NCBI GenBank assembly: GCA_050297535.1
Contig: JBNKSV010000047.1
Location: 1 to 14,983 of the forward strand
Direction of reading: 5' to 3'
Origin: JAAGZL01 sp050297535
Lineage (GTDB): Bacteria; Pseudomonadota; Gammaproteobacteria; Chromatiales; Chromatiaceae
Length of the DNA stretch: 14,983 nt
A program made the translations under genes and the position numbers. Position 1 is the stretch's first letter, and every line of letters starts with the position of its first letter. Below are positions 6,931-12,485 of this stretch, in pieces. A model generated the notes under the pieces. It worked only from the letters and a program-made list of their open reading frames with translations. It was not told where the DNA came from and did no database searches.

Positions 6931-7551
6931 ATGCAACAAGAGAGCCCAATATCCATCGTGCAGCAGGCCCTGGGGGGACAATGGGATAAGCTTGACGCCA
7001 TCGTTAAGCGACACTACGAAATGGCCCCTGGTTTAGACTCGGATATGACCATTCACGGCACTATGGACCGGGTCTTCCACTCCAATATCGCCAAGCTGTT
7101 TCTGTTGCCAGGTCGGATTTTCGGGGCCCTGGTCCCATACCGTGGCAAAGATATTCCAACCGTTGTCAGAAACTGGACTAAAGACGATAACCAAAGCGCC
7201 ATGTTCTGGCACCGCACCCTACAATTTCCAGATAAGCCACTAACGGAATTCAAATCTAGGATGGAATACGCCGGAAACGATGAAATCATCGAGTATGTAA
7301 AATATGGCCTGGGAATACGCATGCGTATGTCGGTTGATAACGGTGCTCTCGTGTTCACCAGCGCTGGATATGTTTGGGATACAGGAATTATCCGTATACC
7401 CATACCGACCTGGGCCATTCTTGGAGATGCCAGGATAGTTGAACGGGCCATCTCAGAAAAAGAGTTCTATATAGAGTTTGCTATGGTTCATCCGCTGTTT
7501 GGGGAGACCTTTGGGTATTCGGGTACGTTCTATATACAGGAGTCATATTAG
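6931..7551 (+). CDS. DUF4166-domain protein
   Basis: A 206-residue protein that appears soluble, with no signal peptide or membrane segment. It resembles the DUF4166 family: an N-terminal helical part (SIVQQALGGQWDKLDAIVKRHY), then HGTMDRVFHSNIAK, a beta-rich core with FWHRTLQFP, and the ending FYIEFAMVHPLFGETFGYSGTF. No activity is established for the family. From memory it occurs beside or fused to SDR/saccharopine-dehydrogenase-like and DoxX-like proteins, which agrees with this operon. A strong AAGGAG at 6919-6924 overlaps the preceding stop and sits six bases before ATG 6931. It is the last gene of the operon. The next terminator-like hairpin is at 7690-7715, beyond a repeat-rich stretch. 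Confidence 0.8.
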   Translation: MQQESPISIVQQALGGQWDKLDAIVKRHYEMAPGLDSDMTIHGTMDRVFHSNIAKLFLLPGRIFGALVPYRGKDIPTVVRNWTKDDNQSAMFWHRTLQFPDKPLTEFKSRMEYAGNDEIIEYVKYGLGIRMRMSVDNGALVFTSAGYVWDTGIIRIPIPTWAILGDARIVERAISEKEFYIEFAMVHPLFGETFGYSGTFYIQESY

Positions 7552-7578
7552 GGATATTCTGGTGAGGGTGAGATTGAT

Positions 7579-7665
7579 TCGCGCCTGCGGCCCTCTCGCC
7601 ACTTCGTGGCTCGTGCTGCGCCAGCACTATGTGCTGGCTGGTCGAACCCGTCGTGGGTTCTCACC
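7579..7665. repeat. Multi-hairpin intergenic repeat
   Basis: Three perfect stem-loops stand in a row: GCCAC-TTC-GTGGC (7598-7610), CCAGCAC-TAT-GTGCTGG (7621-7637) and GAACCC-GTCGT-GGGTTC (7644-7660). The block lies just after the DUF4166 operon. It looks like a dispersed multi-hairpin element of the kind found in several gammaproteobacteria; no genome comparison was possible here. It may protect the 3' end of the operon mRNA. No gene is supported in it. Confidence 0.55.
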
Positions 7666-7689
7666 CACCACACTCAACTCTTCAAAATC

Positions 7690-7715
7690 AAAAGACCCCA
7701 TAAATGGGGCCTTTT
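7690..7715. terminator. Bidirectional intrinsic terminator (tRNA-Ser and DUF4166 operon)
   Basis: AAAAG-A-CCCCA (7690-7700) pairs with TGGGG-C-CTTTT (7705-7715) around a TAAA loop, with a single A/C mismatch. On the minus strand it ends the tRNA-Ser transcript, which stops at 7721, and is followed by further Ts. On the plus strand it can end the DUF4166 operon. Confidence 0.75.
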
Positions 7716-7720
7716 GTATT

Positions 7721-7810
7721 TGGCGGAGAGGGTGGGATTCGAACCCACGGATCCCAGAGGGATCACTTGATTTCGAGTCAAGCCCGTTCGGCCAGCTCCG
7801 GCACCTCTCC
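7721..7810 (-). tRNA. tRNA-Ser (anticodon CGA)
   Basis: The 90-base minus-strand gene starts GGAGAGG and ends CCTCTCC-G-CCA, giving a perfect 7-bp acceptor stem with an encoded CCA. The anticodon stem is CTTGA/TCAAG around the 7-base loop CTCGAAA, so the anticodon CGA (plus-strand TCG at 7773-7775) reads UCG. A long variable arm (GATCCCTCTGGGATC) identifies a class II serine tRNA, and the T arm has GGGTTCGAATCCC. The terminator at 7690-7715 lies directly downstream. The upstream side carries a partial duplicate of the gene (7969-8006). Confidence 0.96.
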
Positions 7811-7851
7811 AAAAACCTGTACTACGCGCCTATCTATTAACTTGATTTACT

Positions 7852-7968
7852 CCGGGCTTCCATGCCCTTCGCCCTACGGGCCGCGCTAAAGCGCGTTCCA
7901 ATTCGTTCGGCAACTGCTCCTGCGTTGCTCTACTACGATACATCCCTGTATCTATCCAGACGAATTGG
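7852..7968. repeat. Hairpin-rich palindromic element inserted beside tRNA-Ser
   Basis: The left part has GGGC-TTCCAT-GCCC, GCCC-TAC-GGGC (7871-7881) and GCGC-TAAA-GCGC (7883-7894). The right part is bounded by an exact inverted repeat, CCAATTCGT (7898-7906) and ACGAATTGG (7960-7968), and contains the hairpin GATACA-TCCC-TGTATC (7937-7952). The right end falls exactly where the second copy of the tRNA-Ser 5' half begins. This suggests a small non-coding mobile element (MITE/REP type). No protein gene is seen in it. Confidence 0.55.
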
Positions 7969-8006
7969 TCGAGTCAAGCCCGTTCGGCCAGCTCCGGCAC
8001 CTCTCC
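7969..8006 (-). pseudogene. tRNA-Ser 5'-half fragment (duplicate up to the anticodon)
   Basis: These 38 bases are identical to 7773-7810, the 5' half of tRNA-Ser(CGA) from its first base through the third anticodon base, and identity then stops. The match also runs 3 bases beyond the tRNA 5' end. After that the upstream flanks stay recognisably similar to about 8048 (for example AACCTGT.CTAC and ACTTGATTTACT in both) but have diverged. The second copy keeps a good -10-like TATAGT (minus strand, 8026-8031). It cannot form a tRNA by itself. It may be an integration-site remnant, a duplication, or a transcribed half. Confidence 0.75.
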
Positions 8007-8175
8007 AAATAACCTGTGCTACATAACTATACATTCACTTGATTTACTGGGGTAAACCACATCTCAAACTTCCGGCCTGTTCCTGTGGGCAGAGGTCAGT
8101 TAGAATTAACTGCAATTTTACACAAAAAAGAAACATTGACTAAGCATAATATTTATTAAAACCAAGCTCGCTTAC

Positions 8176-9579
8176 ATGCGCCACTACTTCCCTATAATCA
8201 TTCTACTCTTGCTTGCAAGTTGCAGCTTTCCAACCCCCTTGCTGGATCAGATCAAGCAGAATGGCGAGCTGGTGGTCATTACCAGAAACAGCGCCACCAC
8301 ATATTACGAGGATAAAGATGGGTTTACTGGTTTTGAGTATGACCTGGTCACGATGTTTGCTGAAGAGCTCGGGGTAAAGGTCAAATTCATTATCCCCGAT
8401 AAATTCAGTGACACGTTTCCTATGCTGTTGGATGGTAAGGCGCATTTTGTAGCTGCCGGACTAACCATCACCCCAAACCGAAAGACATTAGTCAGGTTCG
8501 GACCTGGCTATCACACTATTACCCAACAGCTTATCTATAAGATGGGATACAAGAAGCCGCAAAAATTGGAAGATACTATTGGAGGTCTATTTGAAGTGGT
8601 TGCTGGCAGCAGCCATGAAGAAGAACTGCTCCGCCACAAAAAGGAGATACCAGGTCTGGATTGGATATCTAATAGCGAGTTGGGTAGCGAAGAACTGCTT
8701 AACCTAGTTTGGGAGGGAATACTTGACTATACGATCGCAGATTCCAATGAGGTATCTATCAATAAACATTTTTATCCAGAACTGGCAGTGGCTTTTGACC
8801 TCACTGAACCGGAAGAGCTAGCCTGGGCCTTTCCTCACTCTGAAGATTCCAGTCTGTACGACGCAGCCAGGAATTTTTTCCATCGTATGAAACTTACAGG
8901 AAAGCTTGATCGCTTAATGGAACGTTATTACGGCAAGACACGCAACATCGGCTTTGTAGGTACCAATACTTTTAAATTTCACAGCGAAGAACGACTACCT
9001 AAATATGCCGCCTATTTTAAACAGGCGGCAAAAACTCACGATTTCGATTGGAAGCTTATAGCCGCTATGGCCTATCAGGAATCACACTGGGATCCGGATG
9101 CGGTATCGCCAACCGGCGTGCGTGGCATCATGATGTTAACCAATGACACGGCACAAGAATTAGGCGTAGATGATCGTGTAGACCCGAAACAGAGTATCTT
9201 TGGCGGAACCGAATACTTGCGAAAGATCGAGAAAAAAATACCAGAAAGGATCCAGGGTAAAGACCGCCTGTGGTTATCTCTGGCAGCGTACAACATCGGT
9301 TATGGACACCTGGAAGACGCGCGCATCATTGCACAACGTATGGGGCTGAGTCCTGATAAATGGGATGATGTACGCAGGGCACTACCACTTCTGAGTCAGG
9401 AAAAATACTACAAAGATGCCAAACACGGTTATGCCCGTGGGCGCGAACCGGTAACCTATGTCGAGAATATTCGCACCTATTACAATCTTCTAAGCTGGAT
9501 CAATCTGCAAAAGGCACAGAAGAACGGGGATGAACAACAGATTCCTCCCCTAAATCCATCTTCCTCTTCCGCTCTTTGA
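8176..9579 (+). CDS. mltF: Membrane-bound lytic murein transglycosylase F
   Basis: Cleaves the glycan strand of peptidoglycan between MurNAc and GlcNAc, leaving 1,6-anhydro-MurNAc ends. It acts in the periplasm as an outer-membrane lipoprotein. The 467-residue protein begins with a lipoprotein signal peptide with lipobox LLASC (Cys16). Residues from about 22 to 255 form a solute-binding-protein-like domain (LVVITRNSATTYYEDKDGFTGFEYD opening), as in E. coli MltF. The lytic SLT domain follows: QESHWDPDAVSPTGVRGIMMLT holds the catalytic Glu302, and LAAYNIGYGH (369-378) is the later family motif. The tail after about 445 is low-complexity, ending in Ser-rich sequence. The stop faces the stop of tadA with only seven bases between. 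The leader region 8049-8175 is AT-rich, and I found no convincing promoter pair. Confidence 0.95.
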   Translation: MRHYFPIIILLLLASCSFPTPLLDQIKQNGELVVITRNSATTYYEDKDGFTGFEYDLVTMFAEELGVKVKFIIPDKFSDTFPMLLDGKAHFVAAGLTITPNRKTLVRFGPGYHTITQQLIYKMGYKKPQKLEDTIGGLFEVVAGSSHEEELLRHKKEIPGLDWISNSELGSEELLNLVWEGILDYTIADSNEVSINKHFYPELAVAFDLTEPEELAWAFPHSEDSSLYDAARNFFHRMKLTGKLDRLMERYYGKTRNIGFVGTNTFKFHSEERLPKYAAYFKQAAKTHDFDWKLIAAMAYQESHWDPDAVSPTGVRGIMMLTNDTAQELGVDDRVDPKQSIFGGTEYLRKIEKKIPERIQGKDRLWLSLAAYNIGYGHLEDARIIAQRMGLSPDKWDDVRRALPLLSQEKYYKDAKHGYARGREPVTYVENIRTYYNLLSWINLQKAQKNGDEQQIPPLNPSSSSAL

Positions 9580-9586
9580 TTACAAA

Positions 9587-10081
9587 CTAATCGTTTCTGC
9601 GTTGCCGGAAAAAACCGCGCAACAGATCACCACACTCCTGCTCCAGCAACCCGCCCTCACACTGCAAGCGGTGATTAAACCTACTGTCTGGTGGTAACAG
9701 GCTAAAACAGCTGCCGGCCGCCCCGCCATTCGGATCATAGGCCCCAAAAACGACACGCCCGACCCTGGCATGGATGATGGCGCTGGCACACATGGGGCAA
9801 GGTTCCAGGGTCACATACAAGGTACTGCCCGGCAGGCGATAGTTACCCTGACTCATACCCGCATCCCGTAAAGCCATAATCTCTGCATGGGCAGTGGGAT
9901 CATTGGTGCTGATCGGTCGATTCCATCCCTGACCGATAGCTTCATCACCAAGGACGATCACTGCGCCTACCGGTACCTCACCCTCACCCTCGGCCTTCCT
10001 GGCCAAAGCTATGGCTAAACGCATCCACTTTAGATCATGTTGGTTCTGGTTGATTGAATTACTATCTGTAATATTCTGCAT
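9587..10081 (-). CDS. tadA: tRNA-specific adenosine deaminase
   Basis: Converts adenosine 34 to inosine in the anticodon of tRNA-Arg(ACG), an essential modification in most bacteria. The 164-residue protein has the zinc-deaminase motifs HAEIMALR (His65 zinc ligand, Glu67 proton shuttle) and LEPCPMCASAIIHAR (Cys95 and Cys98 zinc ligands). It also has the family-typical EVPVGAV and GWNRPI.TNDPTAHAE blocks and NHRL in the C-terminal half. This separates it from cytosine and guanine deaminases. ATG 10081 has no clear ribosome-binding site. The next methionine (residue 20, WMRLAIALA) aligns with the conserved start of the fold, so a shorter protein is possible. It is convergent with mltF, and I know mltF and tadA as frequent neighbours in gammaproteobacteria. 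Confidence 0.95.
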   Translation of the reverse strand: MQNITDSNSINQNQHDLKWMRLAIALARKAEGEGEVPVGAVIVLGDEAIGQGWNRPISTNDPTAHAEIMALRDAGMSQGNYRLPGSTLYVTLEPCPMCASAIIHARVGRVVFGAYDPNGGAAGSCFSLLPPDSRFNHRLQCEGGLLEQECGDLLRGFFRQRRND

Positions 10082-10156
10082 ATTGTGAAATAGTTATATT
10101 TTCAGTGTACATATCCTATTCCGAAACAGAATAATCCACCATCATGGCAAAATCCA

Positions 10157-10198
10157 ATGCTATAGAATATTCCAAGATATATTTGGCTATGCTATAGA
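10157..10198. repeat. Direct repeat in the tadA/paralog-A divergent gap
   Basis: ATGCTATAGA occurs at 10157-10166 and again at 10189-10198, 32 bases apart, about three turns of DNA. Each contains TATAGA, which could be a -10 hexamer for the gene at 10243. Between them is CCAA-GATATAT-TTGG (10172-10186). It may be a paired regulator site or chance in AT-rich DNA. Confidence 0.3.
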
Positions 10199-10242
10199 TA
10201 TGAGGAACAGTACCTCCAACCGTATTTTTCCGGAGGCAAAAA

Positions 10243-10689
10243 TTGCCTAACCATCAGAATGACACAGAGAGCAAGATCACTCTGATTGAAAACGAGTATG
10301 CCTATCTGTGGTATTACCCTGATAGCAAGATTATTCATCACAAATTCATGCAACCTATTGCAGGCGAGTCATTCCGTAATGTGCTACTCTCGGGTTTGCG
10401 CTGCCTAAGGAAAGAAGGTGCTCAGAAATGGCTTTCAGATGATCGCAACAACTCTATACTTACGGCCGAAGATGGCGCCTGGTCGCAGGACTACTGGCTA
10501 CCATTCGCCATTGATGCAGGGTGGAAATATTGGGCGATACTTATGCCGGACGATGCCAGAGGCAAGGTAACTATGCGGCGCTTGACTGGTTTTGTAGAAA
10601 ATAAGTACCGAGTCAACGTCAAGCTGTTCTCAAACCTAGACGACGCTTGGCAATGGCTAGTACAGACGGAGACAAACAATAGTGAATAG
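10243..10689 (+). CDS. Conserved small protein of unknown function, paralog A
   Basis: A 148-residue protein with no signal peptide or membrane segment. It is about 60% identical, by hand count over 134 residues, to the product of the next gene (10825-11298). The best-conserved block is AQKWLSDDRNNSIL (60-73), followed by DGAW..YW.P.AI.AGWK.WA. The start KIIHHKFMQP and the end LDDAWQWL frame a compact alpha/beta domain. I recall similar proteins described only as hypothetical, and a SpoIIAA/STAS-like fold is a guess from length and pattern. The start codon is TTG at 10243, chosen because GGAGG at 10232-10236 sits six bases before it and no ATG or GTG in frame is better placed. CCTCC at 10213-10217 could pair with that GGAGG. 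Together with paralog B it forms a tandem duplication. Confidence 0.75.
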   Translation: MPNHQNDTESKITLIENEYAYLWYYPDSKIIHHKFMQPIAGESFRNVLLSGLRCLRKEGAQKWLSDDRNNSILTAEDGAWSQDYWLPFAIDAGWKYWAILMPDDARGKVTMRRLTGFVENKYRVNVKLFSNLDDAWQWLVQTETNNSE

Positions 10690-10824
10690 GTACGTTTTCT
10701 GGGCCCTATGGACGCCGCCCATTAAAATCATGCAATGTTTTGGATAGTCTGTACAATTTAATCGAAAAAATAATTCTAGTCAGAATGACAAATAGGATAA
10801 GGATCATCAAGAGAGATAGGTGTA

Positions 10825-11298
10825 ATGGCTACCAGAATTACCTTACTTGAAAACGAGAATGCCTGTCTTTGGTTTTATCCGGATACCAAAATCATCCATC
10901 ATAGATTTCTCCACCCGGTTTCAGATGAAGCATTCCGCAATGTGTTGCTAACCGGACTGCGCTTGCTACGGGATAATGGAGCGCAAAAGTGGCTTTCCGA
11001 TGACCGCAATAACTCGATCCTATCCGTAGATGACGGCGCATGGGCGCAGAACTATTGGGAACCATTGGCCATTAAGGCTGGTTGGAAATTCTGGGCGGTG
11101 CTACCACCCATCAAGGCTCGCGGTAACGTAAATATGCAGCGATTGATTGATCAACTCAAATCAACCAAACGTGTCACAACCAAGATATTCTCTGATCCTG
11201 ATGAAGCCTGGCTATGGTTGGCGCAGCAAAGCATAACAGATAATCAACAGACCAGTTCAAGGAAAACACACCGCACCCCTATTACACCCGATCAGTAA
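10825..11298 (+). CDS. Conserved small protein of unknown function, paralog B
   Basis: A 157-residue protein closely related to paralog A. Shared blocks are ITL.ENE.A.LW.YPD.KIIHH (residues 5-26), FRNVLL.GLR.LR (37-49), AQKWLSDDRNNSIL (53-66) and the closing F.D.DEAWLWL. It carries an extra charged, Ser/Thr/Gln-rich C-terminal tail of about 20 residues (from about 137) that paralog A lacks, and that tail is probably disordered. ATG 10825 follows a weak AGG at 10818-10820. The 135-base gap after paralog A contains no gene, and the only -10-like sequence, TACAAT at 10752-10757, lacks a -35, so the pair could be one transcript or two. The stop faces that of mtgA at a distance of 18 bases. Function unknown. 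Confidence 0.75.
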   Translation: MATRITLLENENACLWFYPDTKIIHHRFLHPVSDEAFRNVLLTGLRLLRDNGAQKWLSDDRNNSILSVDDGAWAQNYWEPLAIKAGWKFWAVLPPIKARGNVNMQRLIDQLKSTKRVTTKIFSDPDEAWLWLAQQSITDNQQTSSRKTHRTPITPDQ

Positions 11299-11316
11299 TC
11301 TAAGGGGCATCCTCAT

Positions 11317-12021
11317 CTACGGCACCTCAGAATATCGCATACGTTTTACGATCAAGCGGGTCCGTTTACTTACATAATCAGAATACGGGTTGCGTTCAAA
11401 ACTGCGTGGTGCCGGCAGCATCACAGCCAGACGCGCCGCGTGATGAGCCGACAGATTAGAGGCGCTCATTTTGTAATAACGACGTGCGGCGGCCTCAGCT
11501 CCGAAGATACCATTGCCCCACTCTGCCGTATTTAGATAGACCTCAAGGATACGGCGCTTGTCCCATAGCAGTTCCAACCAAACGGTGATGATCGCCTCCT
11601 GGATCTTGCGCCAAGGCGTCCTGGAACCTGAGAGAAACAGATTCTTGGCCAGTTGCTGGGATATGGTCGAGCCTCCGGCAACCACCTCTCCGCGGCGCAG
11701 GTTCTTCTCCAGCGCCTTTTGCATACCATCCCAGTCAAAACCTTCGTGAATAACAAACTTATCGTCTTCAGACGCCACCACGGCGCGCTTGAGATGAATA
11801 GAGATACGATCATATGGCATCCACTCATATTTAAGTGACGCCTGGGGATTCTTTTGTTGCAGCACCTCAAGCCTATGCTGCATAAATGACGTCATATCCG
11901 GATCGGCATACCGCCACCACAATACCCATGCAAAATACCAACCCTGCCAGATAAAACCCAGGATCAGCAGCCATAACATGATCCTACGCGCCCGCTTCTT
12001 GGTCCTCTTTACCCTTGCCAC
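11317..12021 (-). CDS. mtgA: Monofunctional biosynthetic peptidoglycan transglycosylase
   Basis: Polymerises lipid II into glycan strands at the outer face of the inner membrane, without a transpeptidase domain. The 234-residue protein has a basic N-terminus, one membrane helix at about residues 15-37, and then a GT51 domain with its motifs in order. These are VVASEDDKFVIHEGFD (82-96, catalytic Glu85), GGSTISQQLAKNLFL (116-130), KIQEAIITVWLE (139-150) and KRRILEVYLNTAEWGNGIFG (155-174). It stops soon after LPAPRSFERNP, as single-domain MtgA proteins do, so the absence of a penicillin-binding domain is normal. It is convergent with paralog B and divergent from the cytochrome operon. Confidence 0.95.
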   Translation of the reverse strand: MARVKRTKKRARRIMLWLLILGFIWQGWYFAWVLWWRYADPDMTSFMQHRLEVLQQKNPQASLKYEWMPYDRISIHLKRAVVASEDDKFVIHEGFDWDGMQKALEKNLRRGEVVAGGSTISQQLAKNLFLSGSRTPWRKIQEAIITVWLELLWDKRRILEVYLNTAEWGNGIFGAEAAARRYYKMSASNLSAHHAARLAVMLPAPRSFERNPYSDYVSKRTRLIVKRMRYSEVP

Positions 12022-12485
12022 AATACCACCGATGCAAACGCCGTCTGCGGATATTCAATGAAAATATACCGGCCTCCATTCCATACCAATCTCCTCCTAC
12101 TCAATATGCTCAACAGAGACTGCGCTGCCGATAAAACATCATCACCGTTATACATAATCTGAAAACTATTCATGCCTAAATCCGCGGACGGGAATATTAG
12201 TGCATTCTATGCATCTGCGAATAACTTTTAGCATCGTCAAATTATCGTAACGATAGGTATGCGATCCCTTGGAGGCTTTGGGATAACCGCAAGACACTCA
12301 ATGAATACCCAGTGATTGTTATACATTTCTATCCGTGGATTTTAACCCCAATCAGGGGTAGTCAAGAAAGCATATATCACCCATACGGAATGCGTAAATT
12401 GCGAAAAATCAACGCAATCCAAGCCAATACATTATATTATTAGAATATTATTATTTATTTGTTATATGTTGAGTATTGTAAGTTA
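12022..12485. other. 464-base non-coding gap between mtgA and the octaheme cytochrome gene
   Basis: I see no supportable gene here. The gap holds an odd palindrome TATCGT-A-ACGATA (12243-12255), a short hairpin ACCCC-AATCA-GGGGT (12345-12359), the inverted repeat ATTGCG-N9-CGCAAT (12398-12418), and a very AT-rich run (about 12426-12470) just before the cytochrome start. The length and these palindromes suggest a regulated promoter for the cytochrome operon. No clear -35/-10 pair or sigma-54 site was found. Confidence 0.5.
12398..12418. promoter_or_regulatory. Candidate regulator-binding inverted repeat upstream of the cytochrome operon
   Basis: ATTGCG (12398-12403) and CGCAAT (12413-12418) are exact inverted arms with a 9-base spacer. 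They lie 68-88 bases before the start codon and directly upstream of an AT-rich stretch. The overlapping sequence TTGCG-AAAA-ATCAA (12399-12412) has a perfect right half of an FNR site but a poor left half. The regulator is unknown. Confidence 0.35.

Noticed and set aside
7478..7889. Open frames on both strands across the tRNA-Ser region
   Set aside because: They run over the tRNA, its terminator and the hairpin repeats, have no ribosome-binding site and resemble no protein. They are by-products of structured GC-rich DNA.
12058..12162. 34-codon open frame in the mtgA-cytochrome gap
   Set aside because: It is short, has no ribosome-binding site and resembles nothing. There is no evidence that it is a gene.
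12343..12356. FNR-like site TTAAC-CCCA-ATCAG upstream of the cytochrome operon
   Set aside because: It has several mismatches to TTGAT-N4-ATCAA in both halves, too poor to call.
12459..12485. TTG start at 12459 for the octaheme cytochrome
   Set aside because: It places nine extra residues, including a Cys, before a well-formed signal peptide that begins at ATG 12486, and it lacks a ribosome-binding site.
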